A DNA stretch of 64,000 nt from JBBATK01 sp040398805 (GTDB lineage: Bacteria; Bacteroidota; Ignavibacteria; Kapaibacteriales; NICIL-2), in NCBI GenBank assembly GCA_040398805.1, contig JBBATK010000010.1, positions 29,664 to 93,663 on the forward strand. Reading direction: 5' to 3'. A program made the position numbers and the translations under genes. This document shows, piece by piece, positions 36,267 to 45,414 of this stretch. The notes beneath the pieces are model-generated. The model made no database searches. It saw only the letters and a list, made by a program, of their open reading frames with translations, and was not told the origin of the DNA. Numbering within the stretch: the stretch's first letter is position 1; every line of letters starts with the position of its first letter.

Positions 36267-36298
36267 TCCCTGCCCTCCATTATTTACGGCTTGTATCC

Positions 36299-39163
36299 AT
36301 GGCTGAAAAAAGAGAAAACAAACTTTTCAAAGTTGCCTCTCAACTGAACATCGGTAAGGATGAGATCGTCGACTTCCTGAAAACCAAAGGTTTCTCTGTT
36401 GAGAACAAACCTACCGTGCAGCTCAGCGATGAAATGCTGGATGCGGTGTATGATAAGTTCAGCAAAGAGGCGAAGCTTGTCGAAAAGCAACGCGAGAAGA
36501 TCGAGAAGCACAAGACCGTGGCGCGGAAGACCGACGCCGCCGTCTCTCTGCGCAGTCGCGAGCAGGAACGCATCATGGAGCAGGAAGCCCGTGAAGCATC
36601 TGAGCGCCAAGAGCGCGAACGCATAGAGCGGGAGCGTCAGGAACGCGAACAGGTGGAACGCGAAGCCCGGTTGGCAGTGCAGCGCGAACGTCAGGAACGC
36701 GAACAGGCGAAACTTGATGCAGCACGTGCCGCGGAGCAAGCGGCTACCGTGGCGGATCCTGTGGCCGCTGCTCCTGTAGAAGCGGCAGCACCCGCCGTTG
36801 AAGAAGCGCCGCCCGTGGCCGTCGACACACCGGCACCGGCCGTGGCGGCAGAGCCCGCTGCGCCGGAAGGCGAAGCAGCCACCGATGAAGACGCCTCCGA
36901 CGGCACCGAAGAGATCGGCGAAGACGGTGTCAAGAAGAAACGCAAACGCAGAAACAACATCGTCATCACTTCCGAGCCCGGCTCACGTCCGCAACTGCGC
37001 GGCTTGACGGTGCTTGGCAAGGTGGACCTGCAACCCCCGCGGACATTCAGGCCCGCGGACAGGTCGCGGGACAAGGGCGGTCGCAGCGGCGACTCCCCCA
37101 TCACCACGCCGATATCGGAGATCCGCATCGGCGCATTCGCCGGCGGCGGTCCCAGAGGTCCCGGCGGTTTCAAACGTCCGGACGCCAAGAAGGCACCGTT
37201 GACGAAGAAGGAGCTGGAACGCGAGAAGAAGAAGAAGCGCTCCATCAAGGAGCAGGTGGCGGAGGTGGACATCGACCGCGCCATCCGCGAGACGCTCTCC
37301 GGAAACGAAGAGGCGTCGCAAGCCCGGATGCGGAGTAAGATCAAGCAGAAGAAAAAGGACATCCGCGACGAGCGCGAACAGAAGCGTCAGGAGGAACTGC
37401 AACGCGAAAGCGGCATCCTTCGCGTGACGGAGTTCCTCACAACGGCGGAGCTCGCGAACTTCATGGGCGTATCGCCTGCGGAGATCATTACGAAGTGTTT
37501 CTCGCTCGGCTTGATGGTGAGCATCAACCAGCGTCTGGACAAGGAGACCATCCAGCTCATCGCGGACGATTACGGGTACACGGTGGAGTTCATCACCGAA
37601 AAGGAGATCGACGTCGAAGCGGAGATCGTGGACGAACCCGACACCCTGGAAGCACGCCCGCCCATCGTGACGATCATGGGTCACGTGGATCACGGTAAGA
37701 CCTCGCTCCTGGACTACATCCGCAGTGCCAATGTCGTTGCGGGTGAAGCAGGCGGCATCACTCAGCACATCGGTGCGTACAAGGTGGAGTTGCCGAACGG
37801 ACGTGCCATCGCCTTCCTCGATACGCCGGGTCACGAAGCCTTCACGGCCATGCGTGCCCGCGGTGCGCAGGTCACGGATATCGTCATCCTCGTGGTGGCG
37901 GCGGACGACAACGTCATGCCCCAGACCCTCGAGGCCATCAGCCACGCACAAGCGGCGAACGTGCCGATGATCGTGGCCATCAACAAGATCGACAAGGAGA
38001 ACGCCAATCCCGATAACATCCGTCAGCAGCTCGCCAACAACAACGTGCTCTTGGAGGAATGGGGCGGCAAGTATCAATCGGCGGAAATCTCCGCACGCAA
38101 GGGTATCAACATCGAGAAGCTTCTCGAGAAGGTGGTCCTGGAAGCGGACATGCTGGACCTGAAGGCCAATCCTCATCGTCCTGCCCGCGGTACCGTCATC
38201 GAGGCGCATGTGGACAAGGGTCGCGGAAACGTGGCCACCATCATGGTGCAAAAAGGCACCCTGCATGTGGGCGATGCCTTCCTTACCGGACAGTTCTTCG
38301 GTCGGGTCCGCGCCATGTTCGACGAGCGCGGTCACCGCGTGGAAGAGGCCGGTCCGTCCACACCCGTGCAAGTGACCGGATTCGATGGTCTGCCGGAGTC
38401 GGGCGACGTGCTGATCTCATCGGAGAACGACACATCCCTTCGCGAAGTGGCGATCCAACGTCAGATCCTCCGCCGCGAGCAACAGCTCCGTCAGGTGCGC
38501 CATATCACGCTGGACGATATCTCTGCACGCATCCAACAAGGCGGCGTGAAGGAGCTTCGCCTCATCATCAAGACGGACGTCAGCGGCTCGCTCGAAGCGC
38601 TCACCGACTCGTTGCTCAAGCTCTCGCGCGACGAAGTGAAGGTGCAAGTGATCCACCGCGGCGTGGGCACCATCACGGAAAGCGATGTGATGCTGGCCGC
38701 CGCATCGGACGCCATCATCATCGGCTTCCAGGTCACCGTCCCCACCTCCGTTCGCAAGCTTATCGAGAACGAACAGGTGGATGTCCGCCTGTACTCGATC
38801 ATCTACGACGCCATCAACGAGGTCAAGCTCGCGCTCGAAGGTATGCTCTCTCCGGATATCAAGGAAGAGATCACGGGACGCGTCGAAGTACGTCAGGTGT
38901 TCAAGATCTCGCACGTGGGTCAGGTGGCGGGTTCGTATGTCCTCAGCGGTTCCATTCTGCGCAACGACAAGATCCGCTTGCTGAGAAACGGCTTCGAAAT
39001 CTTCAAGGGCACCATCCAATCGCTGAAACATGTGAAGGAGGATGTCAAGGAGATGCGCTCCGGCTTCGAGTGCGGTATCACCATCAACGGCTTCAATGAT
39101 TACGAGCCGGGAGACATCGTGGAAGCGTACAAGATCCTTGAAATAAAACGCAAACTGTCGTAA
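36299..39163 (+). CDS. infB: Translation initiation factor IF-2
   Basis: IF-2 is the GTPase that brings initiator tRNA to the 30S subunit. The 954-residue protein has an IF2-N helix (KVASQLNIGKDEIVDFLKTKG), a long Arg/Glu-rich then Ala/Pro-rich linker (60-230), a second IF2-N domain (FLTTAELANFMGVSPAEII), and the G domain with GHVDHGKTSLLD, DTPGHEAF and NKIDKEN. Domains II-IV follow. The linker contains a 19-base direct repeat near 36639 and 36690 encoding RQEREQ units. No Shine-Dalgarno precedes the ATG. It is followed six bases later by rbfA. Confidence 0.97.
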   Translation: MAEKRENKLFKVASQLNIGKDEIVDFLKTKGFSVENKPTVQLSDEMLDAVYDKFSKEAKLVEKQREKIEKHKTVARKTDAAVSLRSREQERIMEQEAREASERQERERIERERQEREQVEREARLAVQRERQEREQAKLDAARAAEQAATVADPVAAAPVEAAAPAVEEAPPVAVDTPAPAVAAEPAAPEGEAATDEDASDGTEEIGEDGVKKKRKRRNNIVITSEPGSRPQLRGLTVLGKVDLQPPRTFRPADRSRDKGGRSGDSPITTPISEIRIGAFAGGGPRGPGGFKRPDAKKAPLTKKELEREKKKKRSIKEQVAEVDIDRAIRETLSGNEEASQARMRSKIKQKKKDIRDEREQKRQEELQRESGILRVTEFLTTAELANFMGVSPAEIITKCFSLGLMVSINQRLDKETIQLIADDYGYTVEFITEKEIDVEAEIVDEPDTLEARPPIVTIMGHVDHGKTSLLDYIRSANVVAGEAGGITQHIGAYKVELPNGRAIAFLDTPGHEAFTAMRARGAQVTDIVILVVAADDNVMPQTLEAISHAQAANVPMIVAINKIDKENANPDNIRQQLANNNVLLEEWGGKYQSAEISARKGINIEKLLEKVVLEADMLDLKANPHRPARGTVIEAHVDKGRGNVATIMVQKGTLHVGDAFLTGQFFGRVRAMFDERGHRVEEAGPSTPVQVTGFDGLPESGDVLISSENDTSLREVAIQRQILRREQQLRQVRHITLDDISARIQQGGVKELRLIIKTDVSGSLEALTDSLLKLSRDEVKVQVIHRGVGTITESDVMLAAASDAIIIGFQVTVPTSVRKLIENEQVDVRLYSIIYDAINEVKLALEGMLSPDIKEEITGRVEVRQVFKISHVGQVAGSYVLSGSILRNDKIRLLRNGFEIFKGTIQSLKHVKEDVKEMRSGFECGITINGFNDYEPGDIVEAYKILEIKRKLS

Positions 39164-39169
39164 CACCCT

Positions 39170-39565
39170 ATGTCCGTACGCACAGAGAAAGTCGCCGGCG
39201 AGGTGCACAAAGCCCTCTCCCCCGTCATGGACGCGTTCGCACGCGAGCACGGCGGCGGTCTGCTCACCATCACGAAAGTGGTGATGTCGCCGGACCTCTC
39301 CATCGCGAAGGTGTATGTGAGCGTCTTCGCTTCGAAGCTCGCTCAACCGCTGCTGCTTAAGACCCTCGGGGCGGAGGCCTACAGGTTCAAGAGGGCGCTG
39401 GCCACGGGTCTGCGACTGCGCATCGTGCCGGAGTTGCGATTCTTCATCGATGCGTCGCTGGACGAGGTGGAACGATTGACAGAGATACTCAAAGCGAATC
39501 CTCCACTGCATCCGGAGTCACCACGTGATGAATCAGCTGCCGATACTGTCGATTCGGACGAGTAG
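39170..39565 (+). CDS. rbfA: Ribosome-binding factor A
   Basis: RbfA binds the 30S subunit during late 16S rRNA maturation and cold adaptation. The 131-residue KH-like protein shows LLTITKVVMSPDLSIAKVYVSVF, ATGLRLRIVPELRFFIDASLDEVERL, the typical family core. Length is in the usual range (about 120-135). It begins six bases after infB and its last 38 bases overlap the start of truB, which suggests coupled translation. Confidence 0.93.
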   Translation: MSVRTEKVAGEVHKALSPVMDAFAREHGGGLLTITKVVMSPDLSIAKVYVSVFASKLAQPLLLKTLGAEAYRFKRALATGLRLRIVPELRFFIDASLDEVERLTEILKANPPLHPESPRDESAADTVDSDE

Positions 39566-40298
39566 CGATCCCCTTGCGGTGGACGCCTGGTACGAATCAG
39601 CCGTCGCAGCGGGCGGTGTCTTGCTCATTGATAAGGAGAGTTCGTGGACGTCCTTCGATGTGGTCGCAAAACTGCGTTCCGCATGGAAGATCGCCAAGAT
39701 CGGTCACGCGGGAACGCTCGATCCCTTGGCCACGGGACTGCTCATCGTGTGCTGCGGTAAAGCCACGAAGCGCATCACGGAGTTCCAGGACCGGGAGAAG
39801 GAATATCGCGCGGTCGTGAAACTCGGTGCGACGACGAAAACATACGATGCGGAAGGCGAGGAAGAGAACATCACCGATGTCTCTCATCTGAACCCGCAGG
39901 ATATCATCGATGCGGCATCACGGTTCACGGGTGACATCGACCAGATACCGCCCATGTACAGCGCGCGCAAGGTGGACGGTAAACGCCTGTATCAGCTTGC
40001 CCGCAAAGGCGAGGACGTCGAACGTCCGGCAACCCGGGTGCATATCCATGCGCTCGAGGTTACAGACATCCGGCTTCCCCGCTTCACGTTGACGGTACGA
40101 TGCTCCAAAGGAACGTACATCCGTACCCTGGCGCACGACATCGGTCGGATGCTCGGCACGGGTGCGTATCTGGAATCCTTACGCCGCACGGCTATCGGTG
40201 AATTCTCCGTGGACGATGCACTCACGGTGCCGGCGCTCGTGACCATCGCCCGCGAGGCCCGCGACCGCAGAGCGGCGGCGGCACAGGCAGAAGGATGA
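39528..40298 (+). CDS. truB: tRNA pseudouridine(55) synthase
   Basis: TruB makes pseudouridine 55 in the tRNA T-loop. The 256-residue protein has the catalytic Asp in HAGTLDPLATGLLIVCCGKATK, plus KEYRAVVKLGATTKTYDAEG, IPPMYSARKVDGKRLYQLAR and CSKGTYIRTLAHDIG. An N-terminal extension of about 22 residues precedes the usual start region GGVLLIDKESSWTS. The ATG at 39528 is preferred over the GTG one codon before. It overlaps rbfA by 38 bases in another frame. Confidence 0.95.
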   Translation: MNQLPILSIRTSSDPLAVDAWYESAVAAGGVLLIDKESSWTSFDVVAKLRSAWKIAKIGHAGTLDPLATGLLIVCCGKATKRITEFQDREKEYRAVVKLGATTKTYDAEGEEENITDVSHLNPQDIIDAASRFTGDIDQIPPMYSARKVDGKRLYQLARKGEDVERPATRVHIHALEVTDIRLPRFTLTVRCSKGTYIRTLAHDIGRMLGTGAYLESLRRTAIGEFSVDDALTVPALVTIAREARDRRAAAAQAEG

Positions 40299-40369
40299 GA
40301 CGGCGACGAACGAAGAATTGACGATGCGCGAGCGCTGCGACGACGCATCGACATGAAACGGAAAGAATC

Positions 40370-41350
40370 ATGGTCATAGTACGCGACATATCACAATGCG
40401 AGCGTGATGCGAAAAGCGTGGTCACCGTGGGCACCTTCGATGGTGTGCATCGCGGACACGTGCGCATCATCGAACGCATGAAGGAGATAGCGGCGCAGAC
40501 GGGCGGACGGACGGTGGTGGTCACCTTCGATCCGCATCCGCAGATCGTCTTGAACAAGGCCGGACGTGAACCCATCAAGCTGCTGAGTTCCATGAACGAA
40601 CGCTTGAAACTGCTTGCCGACGCCGGTGTGCATACGGTGGTGGTGATACCGTTCACCTTCGAATTCGCGAACACGAGCGCCAAGGATTTCATCCTCGAGC
40701 TCTTGCTCAAACACGTAGGCATAGGTTCGTTCCTTGTGGGATACGACCACACCTTCGGTCGGAACCGCGAGGGCGACGAGCAGATGCTGCGGAGACTGGG
40801 CGCTGAGCATGGCTTCACGGTGGAGCGCATCGAACCGCTCATGCTGGGCCAGGTGAAGGTGAGCAGTACGCAGATTCGCTCGGCACTCAAGGAGCATCGT
40901 CTTGCCGATGCCAACGACATGCTCGGTGCGCCGTATACGGTGGAGGGCGTCGTGGTGGAGGGCGACGGACGCGGACGCCGGCTGGGATATCCCACGGCGA
41001 ACGTGGAATGCATGGAGCAGCACAAACTGCTTCCCGCCAACGGCGTGTATTGCGTGTCGGCCGTCATCGACAACGTTCGCCGCTTCGGTATGGCGAACAT
41101 CGGTACGCGACCGACGTTCACGGATGATATCCATCCGCGGCTCGAGGCGCATTTCTTCGATTACAACGGCGTGCTGTACAACCGGCGCATCGCGGTACGG
41201 TTCCATGCCTTCATCCGGCACGAGATGAAGTTCGACAGTATCGACATTTTCTGGTCGCAACTGCGGGAGGACCGCGAAACCTGCGAGGCGTTCATCGCGC
41301 AGCATCTGCAGGGCTCGGGTTCACCGGCAACGGCGACATCGACGACATAG
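40370..41350 (+). CDS. ribF: Bifunctional riboflavin kinase/FAD synthetase
   Basis: RibF phosphorylates riboflavin to FMN and adenylylates FMN to FAD. The 326-residue protein has the N-terminal nucleotidyltransferase-like FAD synthetase domain (VGTFDGVHRGHVRIIERM, GYDHTFGRNREGD, VSSTQIRSAL) and the C-terminal kinase domain (GRRLGYPTANVE, GMANIGTRPTF, LEAHFFDYNG). The position between truB and rpsO is widely conserved. A 71-base gap after truB holds no gene. Confidence 0.95.
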   Translation: MVIVRDISQCERDAKSVVTVGTFDGVHRGHVRIIERMKEIAAQTGGRTVVVTFDPHPQIVLNKAGREPIKLLSSMNERLKLLADAGVHTVVVIPFTFEFANTSAKDFILELLLKHVGIGSFLVGYDHTFGRNREGDEQMLRRLGAEHGFTVERIEPLMLGQVKVSSTQIRSALKEHRLADANDMLGAPYTVEGVVVEGDGRGRRLGYPTANVECMEQHKLLPANGVYCVSAVIDNVRRFGMANIGTRPTFTDDIHPRLEAHFFDYNGVLYNRRIAVRFHAFIRHEMKFDSIDIFWSQLREDRETCEAFIAQHLQGSGSPATATSTT

Positions 41351-41401
41351 GACACTCTAACATTCATTTTTTTTCTTCATCATTTATACTCAGGGTTTGT
41401 T

Positions 41402-41668
41402 ATGGTTTCGAAAGAACGAAAAGCAGAACTCATCGCTCAATACGGTGGATCCACCTCGAACACGGGATCGCCGGAGGCTCAGGTGGCAATACTCACCGAG
41501 CACATCAACCTTTTGCAGTCGCACCTCGACACGCACAAGAAGGACCACTCCAGCCGCCGTGGTCTGATCCGTCTTGTCAACAAGCGCCGCACGCTTCTGA
41601 ACTTCCTTCAGAGCCGCGACATCAAGCGCTACCGCGCCATCATCGCTTCGCTCAGTCTGCGTAAGTAA
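41402..41668 (+). CDS. rpsO: 30S ribosomal protein S15
   Basis: The 88-residue S15 binds the central domain of 16S rRNA. Family strings GSPEAQVAILTEHINLLQSHL, HKKDHSSRRGLIRLVNKRR and LNFLQSRDIKRYRAII are present, and length is exactly typical. The rpsO-pnp order is conserved in many bacteria. A T-rich leader without a clear ribosome site precedes it. Confidence 0.98.
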   Translation: MVSKERKAELIAQYGGSTSNTGSPEAQVAILTEHINLLQSHLDTHKKDHSSRRGLIRLVNKRRTLLNFLQSRDIKRYRAIIASLSLRK

Positions 41669-41707
41669 TTCCGCGGACGGTGGACGCACGGCAGCGGTGT
41701 GCTGCGA

Positions 41708-41725
41708 ATGGCGGGAGAACGCCAT
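41708..41725 (+). other. Hairpin in the rpsO-pnp intergenic region
   Basis: A six-pair stem ATGGCG/CGCCAT with a GGAGAA loop lies 56 bases before pnp. A second, weaker GC-rich stem lies at about 41732-41752. Comparable hairpins upstream of pnp in other bacteria are RNase III processing sites used in autoregulation. Confidence 0.45.
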
Positions 41726-41781
41726 GAGAAACGCGCGGGGTCGTACCCTGCGGTTCATTCATTTACAACGAGATTAATATT

Positions 41782-43998
41782 ATGTCTGTCAAAAGAGTTT
41801 CAACACTCATCAATGGCAAAGAGTACTCGATCGAAACGGGACGCTTTGCGAAGCTGGCGGACGGTGCGGTGATGGTGCGCTACGGCGATACCATGATGCT
41901 TGTCACTGTCTGTGCGGCACAAGAACCGAAGCCCGATATCGACTTCATGCCCCTGACCGTGGAGTACCGCGAGAAGTCGGCAGCGGCGGGCAAGATCCCC
42001 GGCGGATTCTTCCGCCGCGAGGGACGTCCTTCGGAAAAAGAGATCCTCTCGGCGCGTCTCATCGACCGCCCCATCCGCCCCATGTTCCCCGAGGGTTGGC
42101 GCTGCGACACGCAGATCATCGCCACGGTGTTCAGTGCGGATGACGAGAACGAACCGAACTCACTCGGCATGACGGGCGCATCCTGCGCTCTCATGATCAG
42201 CAACGTGCCCTTCAACGGACCGGTCTCCGAGGTGCATGTGGGCCGCGTGGATGGCGAACTCGTCATCAACCCCACCTACAAGCAATTGGAAGTCTCCGAC
42301 CTGGAGATCACCGTTGCCGGTACCGACGAATCCATCATGATGGTGGAAGGTGTGAGCAAGGAGATCAGCGAGGACGAGTTCCTCGAAGCTCTGGAGTTCG
42401 CCCACAAGAACATCCGCAAGCTCAATGCCTTGCAGCACGAGCTGGCAGCGATGATCAATGCCGTGAAGCGCGACGCCCCCGCACCCACGCGTCCCGAAGC
42501 CATCGAGACCGCGGTACGCGAGCACATCACCGGTAAGGTGCGTGCACAGCTCGCGAACCCCAGCACGAAGGACCAGCGCATCCTGTTCCGTCGTGCCTTG
42601 AAGGAAGAGACCATCGCGATGGTGAACGAGAAGTTCGGCACGCAGGAGGAATTCGCGGGCAAGGACTTCAAGAAACTCTGCGACGGTATCATCACCGACG
42701 TCGAGTACGAGGAAATGCGCGCGATGATCATCAAGGACGGTCGTCGCTTGGACGGTCGCGACACCACGACGATCCGTCCCATCACGTGCGACGTGGGCCT
42801 GCTGCCGCGCACGCACGGATCGGCCCTGTTCACACGTGGCGAAACGCAATCGCTGACGACGGTGACCCTCGGCACGGCTCGCGACGAGCAGATCGTGGAC
42901 GGCTTGCTGCCCACGTACGACCGTCACTACATGTTGCACTACAACTTCCCTCCTTTCAGCACGGGCGAAACGGGTCGTACCGGTGGCACAAGCCGCCGCG
43001 AGATCGGTCACGGCAACCTGGCCGAACGCGCGCTGCAACCCATGATGCCCGCGAAGGAGGACTTCCCTTATACCATCCGTATCGTTTCGGACATCCTTGA
43101 GTCCAACGGCTCGTCATCCATGGCCACCGTGTGCGCCGGTTCGCTTGCGTGCATGGACGCCGGACTTCCCCTGAAGAAGCAAGTGGCGGGTATCGCCATG
43201 GGCTTGATCAAGGAAGACAGCGCCATCGCTGTCCTCAGCGATATCCTTGGCGACGAGGATTATCTTGGTGATATGGACTTCAAAGTGGCGGGTACCACCG
43301 ACGGTATAACCGCTTGCCAGATGGATATCAAGATCCAGGGCTTGTCCATCGACATCATGCACAAGGCGCTGGAACAGGCCCGTGCAGGACGCATGCACAT
43401 CCTTGGTGTGATGAACGGTACCATCGACGCACCGCGTGGCGACCTCTCGCCCTTCGCACCACGCCTCACCACCATCAAGATCCCCGTGGAGTTCATCGGT
43501 GCGGTCATCGGACCGGGCGGCGAGATGATCCGTTCCATCACGAAGGAGACGAACACCGAGATCAACATCGAGGATGACGGTACCATCGTCATCGCAGCGG
43601 TGAAAGGTGAACACGCTCAAGCCGCCGTCGAGTGGATCATGGGCTTGATCCGCATGCCCGAAGTGGGCACGGTGTATCAGGCGCGCGTGAAGGAAGTGCG
43701 CGAAGGTCTTGGCGCCATCATGGAGTTCCTGCCGAAGAAGCAGGGCTTGCTGCACATCTCGCAGATCGCGCACGAGCGCATCGAGAATGTCAGCGACGTC
43801 CTCAAGGCGGGCGACATCGTGGATGTGAAGCTCATCGAAGTGCAGCACGACGGAAAGTTCCGCCTGAGCCGCAAGGCATTGATCCCCAGGCCCGAAGGCA
43901 TGCCCGAGGAAGAGGAACGTCCGCGTCGCGAGCGCCCGCATGGCGACCGTCCGCGTGGCGGCGGTTACGACCGCGATCGTCGCGGTCCGCGTCGCTAA
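41782..43998 (+). CDS. pnp: Polyribonucleotide nucleotidyltransferase (PNPase)
   Basis: PNPase degrades RNA 3'-5' using phosphate and is a degradosome core enzyme. The 738-residue protein has two RNase PH domains (first with PGGFFRREGRPSEKEILSARLIDR; second with GSALFTRGETQSL and MDFKVAGTTDGITACQMD), a KH domain (GAVIGPGGEMIRSITKETN) and an S1 domain (GTVYQARVKEVREGLGAIM, GLLHISQIA). An Arg/Gly/Pro-rich tail ends the protein. It is the last gene of the translation operon and is followed by a strong terminator. Confidence 0.98.
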   Translation: MSVKRVSTLINGKEYSIETGRFAKLADGAVMVRYGDTMMLVTVCAAQEPKPDIDFMPLTVEYREKSAAAGKIPGGFFRREGRPSEKEILSARLIDRPIRPMFPEGWRCDTQIIATVFSADDENEPNSLGMTGASCALMISNVPFNGPVSEVHVGRVDGELVINPTYKQLEVSDLEITVAGTDESIMMVEGVSKEISEDEFLEALEFAHKNIRKLNALQHELAAMINAVKRDAPAPTRPEAIETAVREHITGKVRAQLANPSTKDQRILFRRALKEETIAMVNEKFGTQEEFAGKDFKKLCDGIITDVEYEEMRAMIIKDGRRLDGRDTTTIRPITCDVGLLPRTHGSALFTRGETQSLTTVTLGTARDEQIVDGLLPTYDRHYMLHYNFPPFSTGETGRTGGTSRREIGHGNLAERALQPMMPAKEDFPYTIRIVSDILESNGSSSMATVCAGSLACMDAGLPLKKQVAGIAMGLIKEDSAIAVLSDILGDEDYLGDMDFKVAGTTDGITACQMDIKIQGLSIDIMHKALEQARAGRMHILGVMNGTIDAPRGDLSPFAPRLTTIKIPVEFIGAVIGPGGEMIRSITKETNTEINIEDDGTIVIAAVKGEHAQAAVEWIMGLIRMPEVGTVYQARVKEVREGLGAIMEFLPKKQGLLHISQIAHERIENVSDVLKAGDIVDVKLIEVQHDGKFRLSRKALIPRPEGMPEEEERPRRERPHGDRPRGGGYDRDRRGPRR

Positions 43999-44040
43999 AC
44001 GCACTGCACGTCAACGCGAACAACCTTTCGCAAAAAACAC

Positions 44041-44073
44041 CACCCTCGCATGGAATCCATGCGAGGGTGTTTT
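44041..44073 (+). terminator. Strong intrinsic terminator after pnp
   Basis: A perfect 13-pair stem CACCCTCGCATGG/CCATGCGAGGGTG (44041-44053 with 44057-44069), AAT loop, then TTTTGTTT. It closes the rimP-pnp operon. Confidence 0.93.
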
Positions 44074-44660
44074 GTTTATCAAGGCTTTTTCACGAGTACC
44101 ACGCCGTACGAGCTGAACGAGAACTACTGCGGATTCGCCTGCATGAACGTCCTATACTGAATCGCATCAAGGTGCCGTCATAGGCGCTTACGCTCAAGGA
44201 ACTGGTTCCAAGGTAATCCGCATTCTGGGTACGGATTTCTCGTCTCTCACCCGGCAATCAGCCATGTCAAAACAAGACAATTTTCGTTCAGTTCGATGTT
44301 GTCCTTGTCCCACAGATTATCCCCGTTTCATCAAATCCCGAGGCACCCTCGTTGATACATTCCCCGACATACTCATCATCTCTCTATCCAGCCGTCTCAT
44401 ACGATACGATCTGCTATATTTTCATCCCGCGATATTTTCTCATTTTTTTGTGTAAGTTGCTTTACGGCTAGTCAGGGTTCTTTTTTTCGAAGCACTAGAT
44501 ATTCCCTTAACAACTTTCGCGAATCTGCGCTTTACCTCTTGCCCGTCATCTATCGGTCATCGTTGGCATATTATTCGTCTCTTCCGCTTTTTAAACTTCT
44601 GTTATTTCTGCGAGACAATTTCTGACGAACAACGTTTTTAAACATTTTTTGGGTGGTTTT
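44074..44660 (+). other. 587-base AT-rich gene-free region
   Basis: Visibly richer in A and T than the flanking operon, with many T-runs. No frame longer than about 63 codons and none with family character. A TAAGTTGC at about 44453-44460 is a weak -7 candidate. It marks the left edge of the low-GC stretch that continues to about 48.4 kb. Confidence 0.55.
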
Positions 44661-45263
44661 ATGAAAACATTGGCCCTTAGCCTCCTGACATTACTTTGCT
44701 TTTTCACGACCCCCTCCGCGCGAGCCCAATGTCCACCGGGATGGACGACAGCAACTCCCACCTTCGTCATAAACCCTTCCTGCTCGATTACCGTTACCAT
44801 TTGTTATATCTGCTCTCCAAGCGGCGGGTCCCCGACTACCATTCTTATCGCTGGTTGGTACCAATCCAGTCCTTGCTCGGGAGTGGATTTCGGGAATGAT
44901 TTTATTGTCTCACTTTTCATCCAACACTACGACAGTTTTTGCACTATTACCGATTGTCGTTCTGGATGTACGGATTTCATAGTGGACATCCCCGCTTGTC
45001 GTCAATGGTATTACAACTATAATCCCCCTTTGCCTCTTTTTTATTGGTGGGAACCATGTTCATCCAGTTCAAAACATTGCACTGTCACAACGAGTATCTG
45101 CCGTGATTCACAGACCGGGTCCATAATTGAATGCGGTTCTCGCAGTTATGGTAGTTATGGCATTTCATGTGCCACGGCCATCCCGCCACCATCCGGAACG
45201 CCCTCGCCTTCAGGAAACCATATACCCTACGGTGTTTGTAATGCTGGAGATTCGTGTCCTTGA
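44661..45263 (+). CDS. Cysteine-rich exported protein of unknown function
   Basis: A 200-residue protein with a clear signal peptide (MKTLALSLLTLLCFFTTPSARAQ). The mature part has about 19 cysteines with many Ser, Thr, Pro and aromatic residues (SCSITVTICYICSP, FCTITDCRSGCTDF, PACRQWYYNYNPPLPLFYWW), and ends in a Pro/Ser-rich tail with VCNAGDSCP. Such composition points to a disulfide-stabilised extracellular protein. No family is recognised. Codon use is more AT-rich than in the translation operon. The ATG at 44661 follows GGGTGG; the frame opens four codons earlier without a better start. Confidence 0.65.
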   Translation: MKTLALSLLTLLCFFTTPSARAQCPPGWTTATPTFVINPSCSITVTICYICSPSGGSPTTILIAGWYQSSPCSGVDFGNDFIVSLFIQHYDSFCTITDCRSGCTDFIVDIPACRQWYYNYNPPLPLFYWWEPCSSSSKHCTVTTSICRDSQTGSIIECGSRSYGSYGISCATAIPPPSGTPSPSGNHIPYGVCNAGDSCP

Positions 45264-45414
45264 TAAGGTTTTGTGAACGTGAGTGTGAGGATATTGCGTC
45301 GTAGATCGGAGCAATTGTCGACTGCCTCTCATTATTCAACGACTCGGCCGGCGCAAAGACATAGTAGCTGTCTATCACTTTCCAGGTTTTCATATTTCTT
45401 TATTGCTCACTTCC

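Noticed and set aside
36983..38371. 462-codon minus-strand open frame
   Set aside because: Antisense to infB; composition is a mirror of its codon use.
44264..44455. 63-codon frame in the AT-rich region
   Set aside because: Short, no ribosome site, no resemblance to any family.
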